A stretch of DNA of 44,738 bases from a bacterium. GTDB lineage: Bacteria > Desulfobacterota > Binatia > HRBIN30 > CADEER01. The notes under the pieces were generated by a model. The model was given only the letters and a program-made list of their open reading frames with translations. It was not told the origin of the DNA and ran no database searches. Positions within the stretch are counted from its first letter, which is position 1; every line of letters starts with the position of its first letter. The position numbers and the translations under genes are program-made. The DNA lies in NCBI GenBank assembly GCA_030430165.1, contig JAUIGL010000055.1, forward strand, positions 1-44,738, read 5' to 3'. Below are positions 31,919 to 39,146 of this stretch, one piece after another.

Positions 31919-32028
31919 GTAGGGGCTAGGATCTAGGGGCTAGGGATTAGGGTCGGTAGGGAGCTATTTCAATTCGCTGGGCGGGCGTAGCCCGCCCCAC
32001 CTTCCCTAGCCCCTAGTCCCCAACCCCC
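31919..32028. repeat. Palindromic element with facing G-quadruplex motifs
   Basis: Left arm 31934-31945 (TAGGGGCTAGGG) is perfectly complementary to 32004-32015. Between them is a perfect GGGCGGGC/GCCCGCCC hairpin (31979-31997, loop GTA). The plus strand at 31936-31961 has four G-runs with loops of 3, 4 and 6; the minus strand at 32004-32028 has four G-runs with loops of 2-4. The right arm forms the last codons and stop of the downstream thioesterase gene. It fills most of the 159-nt gap 31847-32005. Confidence 0.7.
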
Positions 32029-32455
32029 GATCGGTAATGAGCAACGTGCCCTGCGCGACACACGCCAGGCGATCGCCGTCCGAAACATCCACTCGTACCA
32101 CCGCCGTCCGCTTGGTCAGGCTGAGTACGGTGGCTATCGACTTCAGCTCGCCGCCTTTCACCGCCGACAGGTAGTTGAGCTTGAACTCGGTGGTTGCCGC
32201 CCACTGCCCCTTGGCCATGAGCGGGTACAGCACGCAGCCCATGACGTGGTCGACGTAGCCGGCCATCGCGCCACCGTGCATCGTGCCAAACGGTGTGATC
32301 ACCGACTGCGGCACTTGCATCGTCGCCTCCAGGCGACCGGGCAACAGTGCATCGAACGTAATCCCCAGATAGTGCGGCAGCCCCTCGGTGGCATCGTTGT
32401 TGATGCGCACCATGCCCTCGGCGATCTGCTCGCTGTAGCGGTCTTCGAATGCCAT
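32006..32455 (-). CDS. PaaI-type hotdog-fold thioesterase
   Basis: 149 residues from ATG 32455. It has the hotdog core with the PaaI-family HGG loop, TPFGTMHGGAMAGYVDHVMG (~57-76), and the paired strand TEFKLNYLSAVKGGEL. It hydrolyses acyl-CoA thioesters, probably of aryl- or short-chain acids. Its last codons (RGLGTRG) and TAG stop are encoded by the right arm of the palindromic G-rich element, so the native C-terminus may have been changed by insertion. It starts 5 nt after the KARI-like gene, in an operon. Confidence 0.85.
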   Translation of the reverse strand: MAFEDRYSEQIAEGMVRINNDATEGLPHYLGITFDALLPGRLEATMQVPQSVITPFGTMHGGAMAGYVDHVMGCVLYPLMAKGQWAATTEFKLNYLSAVKGGELKSIATVLSLTKRTAVVRVDVSDGDRLACVAQGTLLITDRGLGTRG

Positions 32456-32460
32456 CCGCG

Positions 32461-33435
32461 CTACTTCGAGCCGACCCGAGGGCCGAGGCGATTGCGCAGC
32501 TCGTCTTCGAAGTCGACGATGGCCGAGCCAGCATGCTCCTGGCGCAGCTCTTCGAGCTTCTTGTATCCACTCGCGGCCTCGGCGTCCCATTCGTCGGCGA
32601 ATTTACCGGAAGTGATCTGCTTGGTCAGCTCGCGCATTTTCGCCGCGACGTCGAAGCCGTCGAACTCACCGCGCCGCGACAGCTGACCGTACTGACTGGT
32701 CGGAGAATGAAAACTCAGCTGGCGCGCAAAGCCGATGTCGCGCAGGATCCGGTAACTGCGCTCGACCTCACCCGACAGCACCAGCTCGGTGATGATCGCC
32801 TCCAGCGGGATCCCCTCTTCGAGCATCGTCGACACGAAGCTCTGGCTGACCAGCGTCATCGCCGGCGACAGCACCTGCTCCACCGCGAGATCGAGCACCG
32901 CCTCTTGTTTCGCCGACATCTCGATCGCGCCCTGGCGGAGTCCGCCGACAGCGTTCGCAACCGCAAGAGTGCGCGCCAGCGCAGTGCCGGTAACATCCTT
33001 TTCGACGCCGAGCGCGGTAATGAAACCGACTCCTTCCTCGTAGCAGAGGCGGACTTCCGGCCCGAGCATGCGTGGCGCGATCATCGCCAGATCGCCCTTG
33101 TGCGGAAAGCGATCGAAGGCGAGGCAGTATCCGCTGGCGAGGATCGTCAGGCTGTCGTCGCGGCGCTCGATCGGTAGGCCGCTGATCGCGTCGTCGGGAA
33201 CCAGCACACAAACGATGTCGGCGGCGCTGGCGTCGCTGATCTCGCCGGCTTCGAACCCATCCTCGCGCGCCTGGTCGCGGGTCTGATCGGCGCGCACGCA
33301 AACCCGCACCGCCAAGCCCGAGTCGCGCAAGTTGAGCGCCCACGAACGACCTTGGTTGCCGTAGCCTACGATCGCGATCGACTGTCCTTCGATCGCCTTC
33401 GCGTCGGCGTCCTTCTCATAGAAGATCTTGGTCAT
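32461..33435 (-). CDS. Divergent ketol-acid reductoisomerase-like protein
   Basis: 324 residues from ATG 33435, preceded by GGAGGG. The N-terminal NADP fold has AIVGYGNQGRSWALNLRDSG (~21-40). The C-terminal KARI knot retains Asp182 and Glu186 in DLAVEQ (canonical DLFGEQ). Other canonical active-site positions differ: the HGFNIH motif reads SGYCLA (~101-106), the Lys of the APK motif is Arg122, and the second Glu pair has altered spacing (ELVLSGE). The downstream SPTSQYG matches the family's NTAEYG region. I doubt it makes valine/isoleucine precursors; no other ilv genes are near. Its partner is the thioesterase. Confidence 0.75.
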   Translation of the reverse strand: MTKIFYEKDADAKAIEGQSIAIVGYGNQGRSWALNLRDSGLAVRVCVRADQTRDQAREDGFEAGEISDASAADIVCVLVPDDAISGLPIERRDDSLTILASGYCLAFDRFPHKGDLAMIAPRMLGPEVRLCYEEGVGFITALGVEKDVTGTALARTLAVANAVGGLRQGAIEMSAKQEAVLDLAVEQVLSPAMTLVSQSFVSTMLEEGIPLEAIITELVLSGEVERSYRILRDIGFARQLSFHSPTSQYGQLSRRGEFDGFDVAAKMRELTKQITSGKFADEWDAEAASGYKKLEELRQEHAGSAIVDFEDELRNRLGPRVGSK

Positions 33436-33669
33436 GGTTCCCTCCGGTTTGATTCGCGTCCGGCTGTCCTCGACGGTGCACACCGCAGCCAAAGTCCACC
33501 CACTGTAACGAAGCTCGGGGCCAGCGGTAAAGAAAATGTCCCCCGACCCACCGGTCAGGTCGTCAGCCCGATTCGCGAAAGGTTGACCGGGCGGCAACCT
33601 CACCGAAACATTTGCGGGTTACGGTGCGAACCGTCGCCAACCGATCCTGAAACCAGAGAAAGAGGAGCG

Positions 33670-33990
33670 ATGGATCCCTACGCCTATGCTGAGCTTCTTC
33701 CGCCGATGGATCCTGCACTGCCTGCGGAAACCGGGGAGCGCCGATTGCTCGCCGCGGTTCTGCGACGCGCGCTCGACGACTTTGCCGAGCACGGAACCGC
33801 CTGGGACCGACACTCGGGTCTGCTTTCGGACTCCGCGGCTCGCTGGATCTTCCAGCCTCCGCCCGACAACGCCCAGCCCCATCTGTCGTTCGAGGAAGTC
33901 TGCGACGCGCTCGGACTCGACCCGCAGTACGTTCAGCGACTGGCGCGCGGGCTCAAGAATCGCCCGCGCCGACGAAACCACGCCGCCTGA
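33670..33990 (+). CDS. Small soluble protein with possible helix-turn-helix end
   Basis: 106 residues from ATG 33670, preceded by AGAGGAG. It has an acidic first half (ETGERRLLAAVLRRALDDF) and a basic C-terminus, with LSFEEVCDALGLDPQYVQRL (~77-96) reading like a two-helix DNA-binding motif. No family is recognised with certainty; such small proteins recur in related metagenomic genomes, from memory only. The stop is directly adjacent to the stop of the convergent radical SAM gene (33990/33991). The upstream 234-nt gap shows no other gene. Confidence 0.65.
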   Translation: MDPYAYAELLPPMDPALPAETGERRLLAAVLRRALDDFAEHGTAWDRHSGLLSDSAARWIFQPPPDNAQPHLSFEEVCDALGLDPQYVQRLARGLKNRPRRRNHAA

Positions 33991-35883
33991 TCAGGACGGC
34001 AAGCGGCGGTTCTCGCCGCGCCGGGCGCCGGCGGTGACGAAGTTGCCGCGTACCCACGCGCCGCCGTCGGGGTCCATCATCACTCGGCCGACCCCGCCCG
34101 GAACTTCGATCCGGAACCGCTGCGGCTCGACTGGAATCAGCAGCGCCGGCGCCACCGGTTCCATGCGCCCGAGGGTCTTCTCGACTGCCGCCGCGTCGAA
34201 ATCCAGGTAGCGCTCGCGAATCTGCTTCTCACCTACGCTCGGGCAAACCGCCTCGTCGACCTGGAGCAGCCGGCGCGCCTCGTCCTGCAGGTCGGCGGCG
34301 CCATGCTCGACCAGCCACCTCTCGATCGAGCGCTGGATCGACGCATACGAGCGCACGTGGTTGGCGATGAACAGCTGGAACAGCTCGGCCCGGCCCTCGT
34401 AGACTGCCATCCGATTTCCGCCGACCACATCGGGTGCGTCGCCGCGGAACTCGTCGAGCAAGTCGCGCAGCACGGTTCGCAACAGCGCCGCCACCTCGAC
34501 GCGCCCCGAAAAGGCCAGGTGGCGCGCGGTGAGCGGCATCAGCTGCCCGCGCGCGAGAATGATGTAGGCGGTGATCAGGAAGTACCCTTCCTCGCCTTGG
34601 TCGCGGGAGAACGTGTGGCAACCCACCACGTACTCGCCCTTCGCCTTGCCGTAGCCGGCGACCGGGATCGTTTCGAGCCGGTAGTCGTCGCGCAGGTCGT
34701 AGAACTCGGTGCCGGGAAGCAGGGTGTAGCCGAAGATGTTGATGTTCGGAAAAACCGTGAACAAATGATCGAGGTTGCTCTCGAACTCGGCGAGCGTGTC
34801 GCCGGGCAGCCCCCAAATCAGCTCGGCGGCAACCGGAATACCCTCTTCGGCCAGCGACTTGACGATCGGTTCGTAGTCGTTGGCGCGCATGTTGGTGCGG
34901 TGGCTGAGCTCCAGCGCCTTCGGGGTGAGCGTCTGCAGAGCGAGATGGTAGTGCGACAGCAGGCCGTTCTCGTGCAGCAGGCGAACGATCTTCTGCACCC
35001 GCTTGTTGTGATTCTTCGACCACGACGTCGCGAAGGTCTGCGGCAGTCCATGCTGCTCGCGCAGCTCGAGAACGATCTCGGTCTTGGCGAGGTCCTCGCG
35101 CAAGGCGCCGAAATTCGAATCGCTGAGCCAGATGTCCTTGACCCCGCCCTGCACCAGGCGCTCCAGGTCGGAGCGGATTCGCTCCAGGGAAAACTGGTAC
35201 ATCTTGGTGCCGATCGCGCCGGTGCCCCACTCGCAGAACGAGCAACGATACGGACAACCGCGACTCGTCTCGTAGGCCGCCTGCCGGTAGAGCGGGCTGC
35301 CGTCCGCAGCGCGCAGCTCGATGTGATCGAGCGCCGTCGGCAGCTCATCGAGCTCGCTGCGGCGCGGCCGCGTCGGTGTCTGCACCACGTCACCGCGCGA
35401 ATCGAGGAAAGCCAACCCCGCCACCTCGGCCCAGCCATCGCGTGAGTCGCAATCGAGCAACTCGGTGAACGTCTCCTCGCCTTCGCCGAGAACGATGACG
35501 TCGAACCCGTCCTCGTAGAGGAAATCCTGTGCACGTTGCACGTGCGGCCCCCCCGCGACCACGAGGGCGCCGGGAAAGGTCGTCTTGACCCTGCGGGCGA
35601 TATCGACGAACTCGGCGACGTTCCACGTATAGCAAGAGAAGCCGAAAACCGGTTGTACCCCAGCGTCGATCGCCGCCTCGGTTCGAGCGCGCGCCCGGCC
35701 CGCCCAGTCGACCTCGGTCCACTCATCCAGCTCTTCGCGGCGCAGGAAGTGAACCAACTCGATGTTGGTCGTCCCCGTCCGGACCCCGCGGGCGCAATAG
35801 TGCGCCTTCAGCCCCCCGGTCGTCATCGGTGGGGCGTCGAACTGCTCGGTGTCCATCGAGAACAACCAGACTGGCCGGAGCAT
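33991..35883 (-). CDS. B12-binding-domain radical SAM protein
   Basis: 630 residues from ATG 35883 (35910 would add nine). The N-terminal cobalamin-binding-like Rossmann domain (~60-160) has VVAGGPHVQ and VLGEGEETF. The [4Fe-4S] motif is SRGCPYRCSFCEWG with Cys210, Cys214 and Cys217, at the start of the TIM-like radical SAM barrel (~205-420). The last ~200 residues are family-specific. Such class B enzymes methylate unreactive carbons or, in related groups, rearrange them. The substrate is unknown; no peptide-precursor gene was recognised next to it. Confidence 0.85.
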   Translation of the reverse strand: MLRPVWLFSMDTEQFDAPPMTTGGLKAHYCARGVRTGTTNIELVHFLRREELDEWTEVDWAGRARARTEAAIDAGVQPVFGFSCYTWNVAEFVDIARRVKTTFPGALVVAGGPHVQRAQDFLYEDGFDVIVLGEGEETFTELLDCDSRDGWAEVAGLAFLDSRGDVVQTPTRPRRSELDELPTALDHIELRAADGSPLYRQAAYETSRGCPYRCSFCEWGTGAIGTKMYQFSLERIRSDLERLVQGGVKDIWLSDSNFGALREDLAKTEIVLELREQHGLPQTFATSWSKNHNKRVQKIVRLLHENGLLSHYHLALQTLTPKALELSHRTNMRANDYEPIVKSLAEEGIPVAAELIWGLPGDTLAEFESNLDHLFTVFPNINIFGYTLLPGTEFYDLRDDYRLETIPVAGYGKAKGEYVVGCHTFSRDQGEEGYFLITAYIILARGQLMPLTARHLAFSGRVEVAALLRTVLRDLLDEFRGDAPDVVGGNRMAVYEGRAELFQLFIANHVRSYASIQRSIERWLVEHGAADLQDEARRLLQVDEAVCPSVGEKQIRERYLDFDAAAVEKTLGRMEPVAPALLIPVEPQRFRIEVPGGVGRVMMDPDGGAWVRGNFVTAGARRGENRRLPS

Positions 35884-35921
35884 GACGCGCGAAGCTAGCA
35901 CGCGCCCCAACCGAGGCGAAA

Positions 35922-36192
35922 GGCGGTCTGCGACCGCCGTCCCAAGGGCGAGCCATGCACGCCCGTCCCAATGCCCGGCTCCACCGGGCGTCCCAAGAAC
36001 GCCATCGCTCCGCTCGGCGTTCGTCCCAAGCGCCTTTCGGCGCGTACGGCTCCTGGACTGCTGGCAACGACGTGGTAGCCGCTTGGGACCGCCGCAGAGC
36101 GCAGCGAATGCGGCGTTGGGACGCCCGGTGGAGCCGGGCTTGGGACGGCGAGCGAAGCTCGCTTTGGGACCCGCGGCGCGCTAGCGCCGCGG
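35922..36192. repeat. Type B inverted-dimer hairpin array, copy 2
   Basis: GTCCCAA linkers at 35939, 35965, 35990 and 36023 face TTGGGAC linkers at 36083, 36116, 36140 and 36164. Outer hairpins are a perfect 7-bp stem GGCGGTC/GACCGCC (35922-35938) and a perfect 9-bp stem CCGCGGCGC/GCGCCGCGG (36171-36192), which ends one base before the stop codon of the SnoaL-like gene. Two hairpins in the left half are nearly the same as in copy 1 (GGGCGAGC... and GCCCGGCT...). The array occupies nearly the whole 310-nt gap; the centre (36030-36082) lacks the G-run. Confidence 0.87.
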
Positions 36193-36193
36193 C

Positions 36194-36697
36194 TTACATA
36201 TCCTCTTTGAGAGTGCCGATGTGCCGTTTCTCGGTCGAGGATTCTCCGGCCTCGCAGCGCTTTTTGGCTTCGAGCCAGCCGACGATCATCTTGCCGAAGT
36301 TGGCCGGGTTGTAGGCGTCTTCCTCGTAGCTGAAGAGGCCGTCGCCGGCGTACTTGAGGAGGGTCAGGTTGCCTTCCTGGTGCAGGCTGCCATCACCCGG
36401 GTCGGCCATGCGATTCCACACGTAGCAGGAGATCCAGCCCTTCTCTTCGTCGATCATGTACCACTCGATCGGGAAGAACTTCATTTCGCAGTTGGGGAAC
36501 GGCTTCATGATGGTCGAGATCCAGCGGTAGATCGCCTCGCGCCCGCACAACTTGCCGAAGCCGTGCTCGACGTAGGTGGCGTCCTCGGTGAACAAGTCCG
36601 CCCACGCGCGCCAGTCCCCCGAGGTCCCCGCCTTGAGAGCGACCTTCTGGTAGTTGTCGAAAGCGTCCTCGAGCTCCTGTCGTGTCCAACGTCCCAT
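36194..36697 (-). CDS. SnoaL/NTF2-like protein
   Basis: 167 residues from ATG 36697, preceded by TGGAGG. Cone-shaped alpha+beta barrel of the SnoaL-like type: AFDNYQKVALKAGTSGDWRA, ADLFTEDATYVEH (~33-45), GREAIYRWISTIM and YVWNRMADPG. The pocket could isomerise, hydrate or bind a small hydrophobic compound. It is often found with steroid or polycyclic degradation. No signal peptide is seen. Confidence 0.82.
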   Translation of the reverse strand: MGRWTRQELEDAFDNYQKVALKAGTSGDWRAWADLFTEDATYVEHGFGKLCGREAIYRWISTIMKPFPNCEMKFFPIEWYMIDEEKGWISCYVWNRMADPGDGSLHQEGNLTLLKYAGDGLFSYEEDAYNPANFGKMIVGWLEAKKRCEAGESSTEKRHIGTLKEDM

Positions 36698-36721
36698 GGC
36701 GTTGCCTCCAGTTGAAAAAGC

Positions 36722-36872
36722 TAGCCGCTGATCGACGCAGATGAACGCTGATTCTTCTGAGCGACCGGGGGATCCGTGCTCTTCGGGCCTCGAGTGTCGG
36801 CGCGATAGCAAGAGCTCGAAACCCGGCAGTCGAAAAACCCCATCAGCGTTTATCTGCGTCCATCAGCGGCTA
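36722..36872. repeat. 151-bp MITE-like element with 31-bp terminal inverted repeats
   Basis: Ends 36722-36752 and 36842-36872 are inverted copies matching at 29 of 31 positions. Each carries the units CGCTGAT and ACGCAGAT, a type found as dispersed intergenic repeats in many bacterial phyla. The interior (36753-36841) has no gene. The element lies in the gap between the SnoaL-like and MBL-like genes, which are divergent. Confidence 0.85.
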
Positions 36873-36958
36873 AAATTTCTCCAGTGACTTCGATGTTGTC
36901 TCGGAGCCGACGATGATGGAAGTTCGGCCCCGTAGGTTCAAGCGCAACGGAGGCAGCG

Positions 36959-37672
36959 ATGGCGGACAAGTACCCGGCGGCACAGCCGCACGACGATCCG
37001 GTCGAGATATTTCCCGACGTTCTCTACGTCCACGGCAGCTTCCGCATGGCGCCGGGTATGACCATCAACCGCAACATGGTGGTGCTGCGCCACGACGGCG
37101 AGCTCTCCCTGATCAATCCGGTGCGCCTGTCGCCGGCCGGCGAGAAGGCTCTGCAGGACTACGGTGAAATCACCCGCCTGATCCGCCTCGGCCCGATGCA
37201 CGGACTCGACGATCCCTACTACGTCGACCGCTTCGGCGCCGAGCTGTGGAGCCAGGAGGGCGGGACGGAGTACGCGGATCCGCCGCCGCTGGTGGTGATC
37301 GACGAGAGCACCGAGGCGCCGTTTCCCAGCGCCAAGTTCATCCCGTTCAGGGAAACCAAGATCCCCGAGTGCGTTCTCCTGCTCGAACGCGACGGCGGGA
37401 TCCTGCTGAGCTGCGACTCGATCCAGCACTGGGCATCGACCTCGCGCTGCTCCCTGCTCGCCAAGGCGGTCTGCTACGCCGTCGGATTCATGCACCCGGC
37501 CAACATCGGCCCGTTTTGGCTGAAGCTGATGACCAAGCCCGGCGGATCGCTGAAACCGGACTTCGAGCGAATCCTCGAGCACGACTTCGAGCATGTGATC
37601 GGCGCGCACGGTCAGGCGATGCAGGGCGGGGCGAAAGCGGCGCTGCGGGCAACGGTCGATCGGGTGTTCTGA
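36959..37672 (+). CDS. MBL-fold protein, DUF4336-like
   Basis: 237 residues; ATG 36959 follows GGAGG at 5 nt. It has the opening typical of this group (INRNMVVLRHDGELSLINPV, ~36-55), RLGPMHGLDDPYYVDRFGA (~76-94) and a second metal-site-like region near SCDSIQHWAS (~152-161). It keeps the metallo-beta-lactamase strand order but lacks the full HxHxDH motif, so hydrolase activity is uncertain. No signal peptide. A type A array starts right after its stop. Confidence 0.75.
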   Translation: MADKYPAAQPHDDPVEIFPDVLYVHGSFRMAPGMTINRNMVVLRHDGELSLINPVRLSPAGEKALQDYGEITRLIRLGPMHGLDDPYYVDRFGAELWSQEGGTEYADPPPLVVIDESTEAPFPSAKFIPFRETKIPECVLLLERDGGILLSCDSIQHWASTSRCSLLAKAVCYAVGFMHPANIGPFWLKLMTKPGGSLKPDFERILEHDFEHVIGAHGQAMQGGAKAALRATVDRVF

Positions 37673-37675
37673 ATC

Positions 37676-37840
37676 GTCCAAAGGCGCGCTGGCGCGCGCC
37701 GGCCAAAGCGAGGCTCGGTTCGTTCGATCGCGTCGTTGTTGGCCAATGGCGACGCGGACTTCCAGCGAGTTTGCACTGCCACCCCGCCTCGCGGCCAAAG
37801 CACGGCTTTGCCGTTCGTCCAAATGGGGGGCCAGGTTTTA
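37676..37840 (+). repeat. Type A triple-hairpin array, copy 6, with an insertion inside one loop
   Basis: CCAAA linkers lie at 37678, 37703, 37795 and 37819. Hairpins 1 (GGCGCGC/GCGCGCC) and 3 (ACGG/CCGT) have normal size. Hairpin 2 keeps its stem (GCGAGGC at 37708-37714, GCCTCGC at 37786-37792) but its loop is 71 nt long, including a CCAAT. The tail reads GTCCAAATGGGGGGCCAGG followed by TTTT. It begins 3 nt after the stop of the MBL-like gene. Confidence 0.82.
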
Positions 37841-37893
37841 GCCGTGTTCGTCGTCCCTTGGGTTCGACCCCCAACTGGTCCTCTGAGCCGCCG

Positions 37894-37974
37894 TTACCCA
37901 ACAAATCCTGGTTTCGTTGGGTAATCGCTTGCGTGCCCCCAAATTACCCAATAAAAGTCGCTTTCGTTGGGTAA
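37894..37974. promoter_or_regulatory. Two tandem 31-bp palindromes TTACCCAA-N15-TTGGGTAA
   Basis: Perfect 9-bp arms TTACCCAAC/GTTGGGTAA at 37894-37902 and 37916-37924. The second copy is at 37944-37952 and 37966-37974, where one base changes the left arm to TTACCCAAT. The copies are exactly 50 bp apart, both with a 13-nt centre AAA-N6/7-TTTC. They lie just before the start of the GSU2403-type gene, so they could be operators or a leader hairpin. No other copy is visible in the window. Confidence 0.6.
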
Positions 37975-37979
37975 CGGAA

Positions 37980-38999
37980 ATGGACAACCGCCACCGATAC
38001 CGGCGCCAGGAGTTGGCGTTCCGAACGCAGTACGCCGAGCTCAAGGAACGGGTCCTCGCTGCGGGTCCCCTGCTACCGGGCACGGCGGGTACGCTGACTC
38101 GGCGTACCGGGACCGGGCACGCTTACTGGTACCGGGTGTATTACCCGGTTCCAGGCCAGCAGAGTGAGTCTTTGGTCTGCAAGGACGGCGACCACACAGC
38201 CCTGGAGGCAATGCGCGATCGGATCGCATTCTCCAAGTGGACTTCGAAACAGGTCTCGGCGCTTCGCAAGCTCGGGTTTCAGGTTGCTGACAAGACGGTC
38301 GCGCGGGTGCTCGTCGAGCTCCACAACCGGGACATGTTCGAAGCCGGCCTGACGCTCGGCGGCACACTCGCCTACATGGCGTTGCTCAACGAGCTCGGCG
38401 CCGTCGCCGCTCGCACACAGGACGTCGATCGCGCGCGCAAGCGCCAACTCAAGCTCGGGGCGCCGCAATCGTTTCTGTCGACCATGGAGGCGACAGAGCT
38501 ACCCTTCGTCGAGGTACCGGGCATGGGCGCTGGTGCTCCCTCGACCTCGGTCAAGCTGCGCGGCGTGCAGGGGCTTCGCGTCGACCTGCTCGCCCCCGGC
38601 GAGCCGGTCGGCAAGCTGATCGGCGCGCCCGAGATCGAATGGCGCGCGCAAGCGATTCCCCACTACGACTATCTGCTCGACGCGCCCGAGCCCGCCGCCA
38701 TGCTGGCGGGCGGGCACTGCGTCCCCGTCCGATTGCCACAACCAGCCCGTTTCGTCTGGCATAAACTCTACTCGAGTAGTCAGCGCCACGGGTTTCGCGA
38801 AAAGGCCGACAAGGATCTTCGACAAGCCTTCCTTCTCGCGCTCGTTCTGGCAGACCAAGACCCGGACAGCCTGCTCGATGCCTTTTCGGAAGCCGACGAG
38901 AGGATGACCGCCGTGATCCGCCGGACGCTTGCCAAACACCGTGACACGGACTTCGGCAACCAGGCGCTGGCCGACATCTTCCGCCAATGCACGAGCTGA
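37980..38999 (+). CDS. GSU2403-family nucleotidyltransferase-fold protein
   Basis: 339 residues from ATG 37980. The nucleotidyltransferase-like core has ARTQDVDRARKR (~141-152), with the T-x-D-x-D signature, and LTLGGTLAYMALLNELGA (~122-139). An N-terminal ~100 residues (YWYRVYYPV, MRDRIAFSKW) and a helical C-terminal region surround it. The family is of unknown function; relatives of this fold act in toxin-antitoxin and phage-defence modules. No antitoxin-like partner is adjacent. The two tandem palindromes and a type A array flank its 5' side. Confidence 0.8.
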   Translation: MDNRHRYRRQELAFRTQYAELKERVLAAGPLLPGTAGTLTRRTGTGHAYWYRVYYPVPGQQSESLVCKDGDHTALEAMRDRIAFSKWTSKQVSALRKLGFQVADKTVARVLVELHNRDMFEAGLTLGGTLAYMALLNELGAVAARTQDVDRARKRQLKLGAPQSFLSTMEATELPFVEVPGMGAGAPSTSVKLRGVQGLRVDLLAPGEPVGKLIGAPEIEWRAQAIPHYDYLLDAPEPAAMLAGGHCVPVRLPQPARFVWHKLYSSSQRHGFREKADKDLRQAFLLALVLADQDPDSLLDAFSEADERMTAVIRRTLAKHRDTDFGNQALADIFRQCTS

Positions 39000-39146
39000 A
39001 GACGCGTCTCGGCCGGCTGCACAAGCCGCGTCGCCGCGACTGCCCGCCAGACAAAAGAGGCCGGCCGGATTGGAACGAGCCCGCCCCGGGAGCGACGACG
39101 CATCAAACTCGCCGGTTGCAACGTCTCTCAATGCAGCACGGGGGGC

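Noticed and set aside
33436..33669. Promoter TTGACC near 33586 for the 106-residue protein
   Set aside because: No acceptable -10 at 16-18 nt; too weak to list.
37894..37974. Short CRISPR or integron attC site
   Set aside because: Only two copies, each itself palindromic with a conserved centre, and no integrase nearby.
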